Source: Arcobacter sp.
GTDB lineage: Bacteria > Campylobacterota > Campylobacteria > Campylobacterales > Sulfurimonadaceae
DNA: 64,000 nucleotides
Direction: 5' to 3'
NCBI GenBank assembly: GCA_024637195.1
Contig: JAGXFN010000012.1
Span: forward strand, 62,001-126,000
The stretch's first letter is position 1, and the number at the start of each line of letters is the position of its first letter. The position numbers were made by a program, and so were the translations under genes. Positions 8,813 through 17,277 of the stretch are shown here, piece after piece. Below the pieces are notes generated by a model that saw only the letters and a list, made by a program, of their open reading frames with translations, was not told the DNA's origin and did no database searches.

Positions 8813-9055
8813 TTACTCGATACCGATCACTGCACGTCCGCGACGGTTGAGATAATATGTCTCATAACCATCATCTCCGATACTCATGCACTCACCCAAA
8901 TACCCCTCATCGTAAAGCTCTGCAATGATATTTTTAACCTCGGTTGAGTCTATGTTAGTATACTCCGCGATATCATCCGATTCGTAGATATTATATTCCC
9001 ACTCATCGCTAAGATTGAAGATGGTTTGCATTACTTTGAGTTTTGTCTCAGACAT
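8813..9055 (-). CDS. Small winged-helix-like protein
   Basis: 80 residues. Predicted by eye to be a winged helix: a helix-turn-helix (DDIAEYTNIDSTEVKNIIAE), then LYDEGYL and a beta wing (GYETYYLNRRG). Such a fold could be a DNA-binding regulator or a protein-protein adaptor. The start overlaps the 240-residue gene by 8 nt, so it belongs to the MoxR/VWA operon. No family name is recognised. Confidence 0.65.
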   Translation of the reverse strand: MSETKLKVMQTIFNLSDEWEYNIYESDDIAEYTNIDSTEVKNIIAELYDEGYLGECMSIGDDGYETYYLNRRGRAVIGIE

Positions 9056-9770
9056 GAGGTTCCTTCAGATGGGCAATTTGCTTACGCAGCACAATGATTT
9101 GAAGCGGATGAAGTTTTTCGGTTGCAATCCACATCTCAAATTCGTCTGCGTAGTGCTCTTTGATCTTTAAATGCAATTTTTGTTCTTGTATCACCAACTC
9201 CGACAACAAAGCCTTGGCTTCATCAAAAGTGTAGGTTTTAAATGGTTTGAGCCGTCGTAATACACCCTGTATTAATTTCTCATTGATATGCGCATTCGCC
9301 AAGACCAGAAACTGCGAGGCACGAAGCGGTGAAGCGTAATGTTCGTTCCAAATACGACCGTTTATCATCTGATCACACGCTTGATCAATGAAAACAGGCG
9401 CAAATGCCAACACTTCGAGTAATTCACTAAAGTCATTATCCACAAGAGCACGAAATAGCATCCGACTGCGATTACGGATATGATTTCGTAAGTCTGGATC
9501 AGAAATCACCTTTGGATTAATACGTGTAAAACGCTCCAATGCCCCCAGACGGGAGTGGTTAAATGCCATAATCGCTACATCAGTATTTGGATCACCCACC
9601 TGTATCGGATGCGAACCGCTTGGACGGTGAAATGCCCACAACAGCCGTGCTTCATCATCGAGATGTTGCAGAAAAATCGTATCGCCTTGCTCTTCGAAGT
9701 CCAAATCGTCCTTCAGTGCTTCGATGTGATCACGATAAGTCAAAGTAAACGACGTCTCCATAACGCTCAA
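9048..9770 (-). CDS. Uncharacterised protein of the MoxR/VWA cluster
   Basis: About 240 residues, or 237 from the second Met at 9761. No family is recognised. The N-terminal 80 residues look alpha/beta (GDTIFLQHL, ARLLWAFHRPSG), and the rest is mostly helical. A motif like NHSRLGALERF (residues about 70-80) is followed by helical blocks that could be HEAT-like. It lies between the two MoxR/VWA modules, overlapping the upstream VWA gene by 32-41 nt and the winged-helix gene by 8 nt. Tight coupling suggests a subunit or client of the same complex. Confidence 0.7.
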   Translation of the reverse strand: MSVMETSFTLTYRDHIEALKDDLDFEEQGDTIFLQHLDDEARLLWAFHRPSGSHPIQVGDPNTDVAIMAFNHSRLGALERFTRINPKVISDPDLRNHIRNRSRMLFRALVDNDFSELLEVLAFAPVFIDQACDQMINGRIWNEHYASPLRASQFLVLANAHINEKLIQGVLRRLKPFKTYTFDEAKALLSELVIQEQKLHLKIKEHYADEFEMWIATEKLHPLQIIVLRKQIAHLKEPHV

Positions 9771-10881
9771 ACCTTTTTAAGTTTTTTTTCTCACTGAGTA
9801 AAAATAGCGTCTGCATGGCAGGAGCTTTTTGCACGGTGAAATATCCATCACTCAAGATTACAGCCAGGTTCTTCTCCCCTGCATGGGTGTTCAAATATTT
9901 CAGCACCGGATCGAACTGTGTTCCGCCATTCCCTTTTGCAAAACTGATATTAGGTAATATTGATTGTGCATCGTAGCTCTTTTTCTCTTCGGTATAGACA
10001 CGCTCATCGAAGGGGATCACACTCACCTCAAAATCATGGTTCATGCGGACAATAGCGTCAATAATCCCTAAAAACCTCGAAAACACTTCTCCCGTAATAC
10101 TCATGGAGCGATCTAAAAAGATGAAAAGGCTCAAACGGCTGCAATCATATCGGTACCCAGGAAGATAAAGGCCCTGATGAATAAAACGGCGGTTTGGACG
10201 AGAGAAATCAGACTCTTTGTCAAAAAAACTCTCTGTCATGTAAGCGTGTAAAAGCGTATGTAGATCGATGGAGGGTTTAGTGATCTCATCAAATGTTTCC
10301 AACAGTGAGGCAGGAATATCCCCCTGTTTACGAGCTGCTCCCATTGCTTGGATTATCAGAGTGTCGAGTTCTTCAACGGCTGCTTGCGTATCCCCTTCAT
10401 GCTCGATGATGTCCATCTTTTGCTGCAGGGGGTTGTCTTCGCTTTGCTGCCCTTCTCCTTCACGGCTTTCACGATAAAGGATATTGTAGACCTCCTCTAC
10501 ACTTTTGTCGCGAAATGATTCGATTACCATTGCCTCTTCATCCGCTTGACCGACACGTTTAAAATCGTTAAGCAAGAGTCCGATCACGATATCGCAACTG
10601 CGATTCCAGGTTGGTTTTTCCCGATCCTTCATCCGAAAAGCGTGCTTGAGGAGAATATGCAGGAGCACATGCGCATAGAGGTATTTTAGACGTCCGTCAT
10701 CATAACCTGATCCTTTAGTATTATCGACACGTACACTTACCCCATCGGTCTCAAAAAGCATGTGCGGGTTGCTCTGGTATTTGTGCGGGATCGAGAGAGC
10801 CAGCACGCTTAAAAACGGATGATCAAAGAGGAACTGGACCCGAATTTTTTCAAGCCTCTCCTTAAAGAATATAGTCGCCAT
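9730..10881 (-). CDS. VWA-like / DUF2201-type protein, copy 1
   Basis: About 383 residues from ATG 10881 (MATIFFKERLEKIRV). An in-frame upstream Met at 10929 would lie deep inside the ATPase gene and is less likely. The C-terminal MIDAS is intact: FLDRSMS, GNGGTQFDP, ILSDGYF. The N-terminal domain has HVLLHILLKHAFR followed by WNRSCDIVIGLLL, again a HExxH-like helix without the Glu. It overlaps the ATPase by 20 nt upstream. It is a diverged paralogue of the protein at 6631-7779. Confidence 0.8.
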   Translation of the reverse strand: MATIFFKERLEKIRVQFLFDHPFLSVLALSIPHKYQSNPHMLFETDGVSVRVDNTKGSGYDDGRLKYLYAHVLLHILLKHAFRMKDREKPTWNRSCDIVIGLLLNDFKRVGQADEEAMVIESFRDKSVEEVYNILYRESREGEGQQSEDNPLQQKMDIIEHEGDTQAAVEELDTLIIQAMGAARKQGDIPASLLETFDEITKPSIDLHTLLHAYMTESFFDKESDFSRPNRRFIHQGLYLPGYRYDCSRLSLFIFLDRSMSITGEVFSRFLGIIDAIVRMNHDFEVSVIPFDERVYTEEKKSYDAQSILPNISFAKGNGGTQFDPVLKYLNTHAGEKNLAVILSDGYFTVQKAPAMQTLFLLSEKKNLKRFERYGDVVYFDLS

Positions 10882-11875
10882 AGTGCCCGATCCACGCGTC
10901 AAACTCGGCACACTCAGCAATAGAGGCATCTTTGACGATGGTATCTTTGATCAGTATCACCCCAAACTCAGTCGGCAAACTCTGTGCAAAGCCGAAGAGA
11001 TGTTTCGAAGCCTCCGCACTTGCGCGATATAGCTCCACCATCGCAGAAACGAGAGCGTACAGTAGTGCAGGCTCACTTTTATCGACAGCAGGATATTCAC
11101 CCCGATATATAGCCTGAACATCGGGGAGATTTTCGTATACTTTGACATACGATAAAAACTCAACCCCCGCGCCGTATCCGACCAAGCCGTAGATGATAGG
11201 AGCGATACGCGAAGTGTCATTATTGGTTTTCAAAACGTTCGAGAGCATATGGTAACTGCGCGGTGTTGCAAAAGCGGGATTAGAGTCATCTTCACTGACA
11301 GGTTCAGAAGTAAGTAGGTCGGGGCGAAAGCTTAAAAATCCGATCACAAACCTATGCAATCCTTCCCGAATTGCAAAGAGTTTAAAATCCTCAAAGCGCG
11401 CTTCCACACTCAGATGTACCATCCGATTGGCAAGCGGAGTCGGGAGACGAAACACAACGCCTCGATCTGATATTCGGTTACCCGCACAAATAATCCGCCA
11501 TCCGCTAGGCAGTTCATATTCCCCCATTTTACGGTTTAGTACCAGCTGATAGATGGCCGCCTGTACCGATGGAGGGGCAGAATTAAGTTCATCAAGAAAC
11601 AAAATCCCGCTTGAATCTTTATCACGCGGGAAAAAAACAGGAGGAATCCAAACAGTTTGTTCATCCTGAATCGCCGGAATACCGCGTAAATCGACGGGGT
11701 CCATTTGTGAAAGACGCACATCGACGAGTTCCAGGGCATGTTTTTTTGCCACTTCGGCTACAATATACGATTTTCCGATCCCTGGTGAGCCGTGAATAAA
11801 GACGGGAATATCCGCATCGATGAGGGTGTCGAGGTGGGTATAGAGTTCCGTAGTCGTAATCGATGGGGTCTTCAC
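10862..11875 (-). CDS. MoxR-family AAA+ ATPase, copy 1
   Basis: A MoxR AAA+ ATPase with Walker A GSPGIGKSY, Walker B ILFLDELNSA and sensor block CAGNRISDRGVVFRL. I prefer the GTG at 11875 (VKTPSITTTEL): it overlaps the upstream stop as GTGA and has AAGGTG a few bases before it. The frame is open to an ATG at 11908, which would overlap the small CxxC gene by 37 nt. About 337 residues from the GTG. Partner of the VWA protein at 9730-10881. Confidence 0.88.
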   Translation of the reverse strand: MKTPSITTTELYTHLDTLIDADIPVFIHGSPGIGKSYIVAEVAKKHALELVDVRLSQMDPVDLRGIPAIQDEQTVWIPPVFFPRDKDSSGILFLDELNSAPPSVQAAIYQLVLNRKMGEYELPSGWRIICAGNRISDRGVVFRLPTPLANRMVHLSVEARFEDFKLFAIREGLHRFVIGFLSFRPDLLTSEPVSEDDSNPAFATPRSYHMLSNVLKTNNDTSRIAPIIYGLVGYGAGVEFLSYVKVYENLPDVQAIYRGEYPAVDKSEPALLYALVSAMVELYRASAEASKHLFGFAQSLPTEFGVILIKDTIVKDASIAECAEFDAWIGHYGDYIL

Positions 11876-12009
11876 ACGCTCACCTTCACTATAAGGCACG
11901 TAAAGCACTCTTCTTTATCATTACAATCCGCACATACCAAAGCCGCTACTTCGGTGGCATCGTAGCGGAATTTTTTCCACTGTTTATCGTTGGGACTTAA
12001 CTCGCTCAT
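11872..12009 (-). CDS. 45-residue CxxC...CxxC protein, first gene of the MoxR/VWA operon
   Basis: This frame is too short for usual ORF cut-offs but looks real. A clean AGGAG lies 7 bases before the ATG (12009), and its stop overlaps the GTG start of the MoxR gene (GTGA), a sign of translational coupling. The peptide begins MSELSPNDKQWKKFRYDA and has two cysteine pairs, CADC and CFTC, six residues apart (C26, C29, C35, C38). This spacing suits a small zinc ribbon or metal-binding knuckle. It could be an adaptor, a client or a metal carrier of the MoxR machine; none is demonstrated. Confidence 0.65.
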   Translation of the reverse strand: MSELSPNDKQWKKFRYDATEVAALVCADCNDKEECFTCLIVKVSV

Positions 12010-12233
12010 AGCATTCTCCTGCAATAATAAACAGAAAATGCAATTTATGTTCGAGAATTAGCAGAGCGTATAAAATGATGCCCTCAACCAAGCCCAATTC
12101 ATGATTTAAACCTCTGCATGGAGTTTGGCGACACCCCACATTCCCTTCCTGTGTCCACAAAGGTTCAAAGAGCATTTTTAGTTGCATTTAACACGCACTT
12201 GGATACACTAAGAAACCAAATCTAGGATTGTTT
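12010..12233. other. Divergent spacer between MoxR/VWA operon and UDG
   Basis: About 220 bases. A minus-strand frame of 67 codons (12187-11984) overlaps the small CxxC gene and has no convincing ribosome binding site. I see no gene, tRNA or recognisable mobile-element end here; it should hold the divergent promoters. Confidence 0.4.
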
Positions 12234-12899
12234 TTGAAGTCTTACCAAAACCTTGTTCTGCTCAAATCACTGTACCGCTATAGAGCCCTCGGGTTCTCTT
12301 ATATCGACCCCATAGGCGTCAACAGCGACCCACAACCCTTTTCCATGAGCCTTCCCGACGATATAGCAGCCCTGCATAAGCAGATGGAGCAATGCCATTT
12401 ATGCGATCTTAGCAAGGTGCGGCAGCGGGTGATGTGCGGGACTGGAAATCCTCAGGCAACGGTGATGTTTATCGATGCCTTTCCTTCGATGAATGAGGAT
12501 GAGACGGGACAGAGCTTCAGCGGAAACTCCGGGGCTTCGCTGCAGAAGATGATAGAGAATGTCTTGGGATTGAATATCAACGAGGTCTACTTGACCCATG
12601 TTCTCAAGTGCCGTCCATCCCACAACCACAAGGTCCTTGATTCCGAACTCTCCAGCTGCAAGCCTTATCTGCTTAAACAGATCGAGCTGGTCAACCCAAA
12701 GGTCATTGTCACCCTTGGCGAGCTGGCCTACAACAGCCTTATCAAGGATGCGACAGCCTTTGAAAATGTCCGGGGCGAGAAGATACCCTATGAAAAAAAG
12801 ATTCTCGTGCCCATCTACCACCCCTCGCATCTACTGCGCAACCCTTCACTAAAAAAGTGTACAATGGGCGACCTGATCAACATTAAAGGATTACTGTAA
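12234..12899 (+). CDS. Uracil-DNA glycosylase, family 4 type
   Basis: About 221 residues. Four cysteines suited to the 4Fe-4S cluster occur as CHLC near residue 60, one in HVLKCRPSHN and one in SSCKPYLL. The uracil pocket is degenerate or shifted relative to textbook GExPG (MFIDAFPSMNEDETGQSFSG). The C-terminal IYHPSHLLRNP matches the family HPS/A motif. It removes uracil from DNA in base excision repair. The start is a TTG at 12234 with AGGA 6 bases upstream; another TTG at 12228 lies too close to that site. The stop abuts the next start (TAAATG). Confidence 0.82.
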   Translation: MKSYQNLVLLKSLYRYRALGFSYIDPIGVNSDPQPFSMSLPDDIAALHKQMEQCHLCDLSKVRQRVMCGTGNPQATVMFIDAFPSMNEDETGQSFSGNSGASLQKMIENVLGLNINEVYLTHVLKCRPSHNHKVLDSELSSCKPYLLKQIELVNPKVIVTLGELAYNSLIKDATAFENVRGEKIPYEKKILVPIYHPSHLLRNPSLKKCTMGDLINIKGLL

Positions 12900-14198
12900 A
12901 TGAAACATCTTCTGCTTCTGTTTTTTATTTCTGTGCTGCTTCAGGCACAGAGTTTTCTAATCTCTTCCGTACCTCTTCCCAAGACCTATGTACTCAATAC
13001 AGATATCCAAGAGTGCGACAACGCCTGCTTGCACCAACTCATAGCTGATGAACGATTTTTCAGTTTTCTAGCCCATGCCAAAGACAAAATAGACGACCCC
13101 GCGCTCAATGATATTCTCCTCATCACAACGGCACTTTTCAATGTAGAACGGATGCGCCAGTACACTGAGCTCAAGATCGCGATGCTGCTTCCCTACCGGG
13201 TCATCGGGCGCTATGCCTACTCAACGACAAATGCTGCCTTTGCCTACTACTTGACCAAGAATCGTGCCTTTGAACTCAAGACCTACCACGCCGAATCCGA
13301 AGACCTTGAAGAGCTGGAAAGAGTACTGCAAAAAATTGAAAATGATGATTTTCACTATGTCATCGCGCCCTTGACACTCACCGGTGCGCAAAATGTTGCC
13401 TCGCTGGATCTTCCTATGCATATCTATTTTCCGACAATTCAAAAAGATGATCTTAATGTCTCTTCTGAATACATCTATTACGGCGGGATCAACTACCAAA
13501 AACAGCTTGCCAGCCTAATGCCCTACTCCAGCACGCCACTGACTGTCTTGTATGATGAAAATGCTTTGGGAAAGAAGCTCACCCAGATCACGAAAAATGA
13601 ATATTTGTACGCTTTTGAGCAGAACATCACAAAAAACCGCCTTTTGCTGACTGATGATGAAGGAGAAGTCATCTCATTTGATGAGAAAGACACCCTTGAT
13701 CCGGAATATGCGGCTACACCGAGGTTCTACTCTTTTCCTATTGCCAAAAACACTTCAAACTTGCAAAACCTGCTCGATGACAACGCAAAGATACAAGAAG
13801 GCTCCTTTTTGCTGAACACGCCGGTAGTCAAAAGTGCCATGATCATGTCTCAGCTGACGCTCTACGACGTCAACAGCTCAAACATACTCTCTACACAGAT
13901 CAACTATAACCCTGAACTGCTGCTCTTGACGCAGGAAAAGGACAGAGAGCATATGCTGATCGCCAACTCTATCAACTACCACAACAACATCATGATAGAG
14001 TCAAATGCCCTTTTGCAGAACAACATCGTTTACGACTGGATCAACTATGCGACAATGATAGGCGCCGACTATTTCTACCATCTTATCACCTCGGCGCACA
14101 GAGAGTATCCTCAGGAGATGATAGACAACCAGATCGAATACCCTATCTCCATTGTAAGACCGACCTCCTCGCGATTTGTAACAGTTAAGACAGAGTAG
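12900..14198 (+). CDS. Exported protein, possibly periplasmic-binding (LpoA/LppC-like) fold
   Basis: 432 residues with a clear signal peptide (HLLLLFFISVLLQAQS). After a Cys-containing segment (ECDNAC) comes a region reminiscent of type-1 periplasmic-binding proteins: LKIAMLLPYRVIGRYAY, a helix, FELKTYHAES, then DFHYVIAPLTLTGAQNV. LpoA/LppC activators of penicillin-binding proteins share this pattern, but the match is by eye only. The start abuts the UDG stop, so the two are co-transcribed. The protein probably acts in the periplasm. Confidence 0.7.
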   Translation: MKHLLLLFFISVLLQAQSFLISSVPLPKTYVLNTDIQECDNACLHQLIADERFFSFLAHAKDKIDDPALNDILLITTALFNVERMRQYTELKIAMLLPYRVIGRYAYSTTNAAFAYYLTKNRAFELKTYHAESEDLEELERVLQKIENDDFHYVIAPLTLTGAQNVASLDLPMHIYFPTIQKDDLNVSSEYIYYGGINYQKQLASLMPYSSTPLTVLYDENALGKKLTQITKNEYLYAFEQNITKNRLLLTDDEGEVISFDEKDTLDPEYAATPRFYSFPIAKNTSNLQNLLDDNAKIQEGSFLLNTPVVKSAMIMSQLTLYDVNSSNILSTQINYNPELLLLTQEKDREHMLIANSINYHNNIMIESNALLQNNIVYDWINYATMIGADYFYHLITSAHREYPQEMIDNQIEYPISIVRPTSSRFVTVKTE

Positions 14199-14201
14199 AT
14201 T

Positions 14202-14224
14202 TGCAAAAGCCTTTTGGGCATTTG
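14202..14224 (+). terminator. Weak hairpin after the exported-protein gene
   Basis: GCAAAAGCC and GGCATTTGC form a 9-bp stem with one mismatch and a 5-base loop, followed by a broken pyrimidine tract (TCTTTCT). It lies four bases after the stop. Confidence 0.4.
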
Positions 14225-14384
14225 CTCTTTCTGCCGCAGCGTGCCTTACGCGCATTTTTCCAGCCAAGCTCTTGTCCGTAACATAATATAATAATTTTAA
14301 ATCTTTTATAATTATTTTTCATAAGCGTAACTAGACTTATTAGTGATTACAATGACAAACCAAAAATCACTATAAGGCTGAATT

Positions 14385-14642
14385 ATGAAAGAGAGACATG
14401 GAGTCACATTTGCGCTAAAAAAAGTTTTTTCGAATTTTGATGCAAAAGGGAAGGCCTGGCGCTGGATAGAAGATCTTGCCTATTTTACGGACATAAATAT
14501 GGCTCTGAAGGAAAAGAAGAAATATGCGGACAGTTTTATCTTTCCTTTTCATTGCCATTTCTACAAAGACAGACGCGTAAAGGACAGTCTTCTACGCCCT
14601 CTTTTTCATTTCAGTTCCAACTCAAAAAGGTCTAAAAGATAG
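14385..14642 (+). CDS. Small hypothetical protein, doubtful
   Basis: 85 codons with AAGG seven bases before the ATG and AT-rich, promoter-like sequence upstream (TATAAT-like repeats near 14285-14315). The product is basic and aromatic (KAWRWIEDLAYFTD, FIFPFHCHFYKDRR) and matches nothing I know. Its end overlaps the 3' end of the convergent thioesterase gene by 37 nt. It may be a real short protein or a leftover. Confidence 0.35.
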   Translation: MKERHGVTFALKKVFSNFDAKGKAWRWIEDLAYFTDINMALKEKKKYADSFIFPFHCHFYKDRRVKDSLLRPLFHFSSNSKRSKR

Positions 14643-14992
14643 GCTTGCGCCTCAGCGCTCATGCGTCCTACCTTTGCTTGCTTGACAAACCCCAGTTTTA
14701 TTTGCATCTCAAAGAGCAAAAGAGCGTCTCTGTACACGCGCTGCTGTAATAGCAAGGAGGTGCTTTTAATGCTTAGAACCTCTGTTTTTACATCCAGGAT
14801 ATCACCTAGTTTTGCAGAAGCCTTGAAGCTGGCCTGCAAGTTTGCCGCAACAAATTCCCCCTCCTCAAGATGCGGAGTAGCACCTTGTTGAAAAAAGTAT
14901 TCACTCCGTGCTCTCTCGCAAAAGTTAAGGTAGTTGGAGTGGTAGACAACACCGCCCATGTCCGTATCTTCGTAATAGACGCGTATCTTCAC
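14606..14992 (-). CDS. Acyl-CoA/acyl-ACP thioesterase, YbgC/FadM family (hotdog fold)
   Basis: A 128-residue single hotdog domain. The N-terminus KIRVYYEDTDMGGVVYHSNY carries the family's catalytic Asp and the VYHxNYL signature. YbgC-type enzymes hydrolyse acyl thioesters and in many Gram-negatives lie with tol-pal genes; here the gene instead ends the solute-binding/GGDEF-EAL operon. It overlaps that gene by 4 nt (ATGA). Confidence 0.88.
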   Translation of the reverse strand: MKIRVYYEDTDMGGVVYHSNYLNFCERARSEYFFQQGATPHLEEGEFVAANLQASFKASAKLGDILDVKTEVLSIKSTSLLLQQRVYRDALLLFEMQIKLGFVKQAKVGRMSAEAQAYLLDLFELELK

Positions 14993-17259
14993 TTCTGTGT
15001 TCCTTGTTGCTGTAGTATCTCGGTAATGCTCTGTGCATCTTGGGGTTTGTAGTAGAGGTAGCCCTGCGCTTCAAAACAGTCATGTTCTTGTAAAAACTTC
15101 GCCTGTTCAAGCGTCTCAACCCCTTCGGCGATGACCTTGCGTTTTAGACTTCGCGACATGGCGATGATCGCATGTGTCAGCTCCATATCGTCACTGTCTT
15201 CGGGTATATCTCGGATAAAAGACTGATCGATCTTGATCTTGTCGATCGGCAGACGCTTGAGATAGGAGAGAGATGAATGCCCTGTTCCAAAATCATCAAT
15301 AGCGAGTCCCACACCCAGCTCTTTCAGCTCTTTGAGCATGACGATAGCCTGTTCGGGATTTTTCATGATCTGTGTTTCTGTTACCTCAAACATCAAATTC
15401 TCCGGGGAGATCTTGGTGTCAAAGATGACAATTTTAACCGCATCGATGAAGTCTTTGTGGTTGAGCTGTACCATTGAGAGGTTGAGCGACAAGATGCCGG
15501 GGTTCAGTCCCGCTTTTTCCCATTTTACATATTGCTGCAGAGCGCTTTGCATGACCCAGCGGTCGATTTCTACGATGAGGCCTGTCTCTTCTGCTAGCGG
15601 GATGAACCTGTCAGGAGACACCAGCCCCGTTTGCGGATGACGCCACCGTATCAGCGCCTCCATTCCCGTGATCTTGTTTGAGCGTATATCGACCTGCGGC
15701 TGATAAAAGACTTCAAACTCCTTATTTTTGATCGCTTGGCGCAGTTGTGTCTCCAGTGTGATGCGCTCAAAGGCTTTTTGCGTCATGTCATCTATAAAAA
15801 ATTGATACGTGTTCCGTCCCTCATCTTTTGCCTTGTACATGGCAGAATCTGCATTTTTCAGCAGCTCTTCGGGTGTTTTTCCGTTTAAAGGATAGACGGC
15901 GATGCCTATACTGCAGGTCATAAAAAACTCTTGATGCCTGAGATTAAACGACTCTTTATAGATGTTCATAAGTTTTTGCACCGTGCTTACAATGACATTA
16001 TCATTCTCTGTCTGGTCCAATAAGATAGCGAACTCATCTCCACTGAGACGGGCGATAGAGTCGCTTGAACGTAAAATCTTCTGCATACATTGTGCAACAG
16101 TTTTAAGAATCTCATCCCCAAAATCATGGCCAAAAGACTCATTGATTTCTTTAAATCGGTCCAAATCGATGACAAGAACCGCCATTTTATCGTGATTGTG
16201 CCGTGCTGACTTGATCGCTTGCTCCAAACGGTCCACAAAAAGAATCCGGTTGGGTAAATTGGTGAGTAAATCGTGCTCGGCTTGATGCTGCAGCATATTG
16301 GTGCGCTCATCAAATGCTTTTGCCAAATCTTCAAGCTCGTCATGACTTCCCAAAGGGCTGCAGAGCACTTCTTTTCCATGACTTGACGCCTTTACCCGTC
16401 GATACAGTTCAAGAATAGGCTGTGTGATCTTGTTCGCTGTTCGAGTGGAGACAAACACACTGATTGCAATAAATACTAGGCCTAAAAGCAGCAGTTTGAT
16501 AATCGCGTCTTTGATGGGTGCATAGTACATGGCTTCAGGCAGACCGATCTCCAAAACAATGCCCAGTTTCTTGAATATCGGCATTGTCTCATCTGGCTCA
16601 TGCCGATAAGAACGGTAATCGGTATTAGGCTCAAAACTATGTGAAAAGATACTCTTGCCATCTTTTATGAGCTTCATATAGGTTGTCTCATTTTCGGGTT
16701 GGTTGCGCTGTGCTATAGCCGTCATATCAAAAACAACGATAGCCGCACCCTGTGTTGTCGAATAGTACTCGATAGGACTGATAACGACCAGCTGTTTGTC
16801 TTTTTCTTGGATGTATATGGTAACCTGGTTTAGAGCTAAAGCGGCTCGCAAATGGGAAGACTCATTGTACAGTGGCATATTTTTTTGTGTTTGAAAGATA
16901 GGTTTGCCGGCATAGTCCACAACGTCCAAAGAGACAACATCCTTGCCCTCCATAAAGTTCTCTACCAAAGGGGGCAGATATTTTTTCCTTCCGATGCTGT
17001 CGGTCAATGCATTAACAATCAATCCGTTGGTTGTCAGTAAAACAGTGTTGTCAACAAGATAGCGGACACGCTGCTCAAGTCTTTCATGCAGTGCCTTGGC
17101 CTTGTTCGCCAAAAGTGCTTCTGTTTGCTTGCTCAGCTGCTTGTTTACCAAAAAAACGACCATAGAGATGATAAGGATAAGGGCACTGACCACCTGCCCT
17201 GTCACCTGAAAAACGACCTTTCTTTTAATGCTTTGAGTATTAAAGATATCACCAAACAT
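14989..17259 (-). CDS. Membrane sensor GGDEF-EAL protein (c-di-GMP synthesis/hydrolysis)
   Basis: 756 residues. TM1 is near residues 17-38, then a periplasmic Cache-like sensor to about 250, TM2 (LLLLGLVFIAISVFVST) and a HAMP-like linker. The GGDEF domain (about 335-500) has active site SGDEF with an RxxD inhibitory site (RSSD) five residues before it. The EAL domain (about 510-750) has MEALIRW, FEVTET and AIDDFGTGHSS. Both catalytic halves look intact. It follows the double solute-binding fusion by 18 bases, so a shared sensing role is likely. Confidence 0.9.
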   Translation of the reverse strand: MFGDIFNTQSIKRKVVFQVTGQVVSALILIISMVVFLVNKQLSKQTEALLANKAKALHERLEQRVRYLVDNTVLLTTNGLIVNALTDSIGRKKYLPPLVENFMEGKDVVSLDVVDYAGKPIFQTQKNMPLYNESSHLRAALALNQVTIYIQEKDKQLVVISPIEYYSTTQGAAIVVFDMTAIAQRNQPENETTYMKLIKDGKSIFSHSFEPNTDYRSYRHEPDETMPIFKKLGIVLEIGLPEAMYYAPIKDAIIKLLLLGLVFIAISVFVSTRTANKITQPILELYRRVKASSHGKEVLCSPLGSHDELEDLAKAFDERTNMLQHQAEHDLLTNLPNRILFVDRLEQAIKSARHNHDKMAVLVIDLDRFKEINESFGHDFGDEILKTVAQCMQKILRSSDSIARLSGDEFAILLDQTENDNVIVSTVQKLMNIYKESFNLRHQEFFMTCSIGIAVYPLNGKTPEELLKNADSAMYKAKDEGRNTYQFFIDDMTQKAFERITLETQLRQAIKNKEFEVFYQPQVDIRSNKITGMEALIRWRHPQTGLVSPDRFIPLAEETGLIVEIDRWVMQSALQQYVKWEKAGLNPGILSLNLSMVQLNHKDFIDAVKIVIFDTKISPENLMFEVTETQIMKNPEQAIVMLKELKELGVGLAIDDFGTGHSSLSYLKRLPIDKIKIDQSFIRDIPEDSDDMELTHAIIAMSRSLKRKVIAEGVETLEQAKFLQEHDCFEAQGYLYYKPQDAQSITEILQQQGTQK

Positions 17260-17277
17260 ACTGTCCCCGCTCCACTA

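Noticed and set aside
12010-12187. Minus-strand 67-codon frame as a gene or transposase remnant
   Set aside because: It overlaps the better supported CxxC gene, lacks a ribosome binding site and matches no transposase motif.
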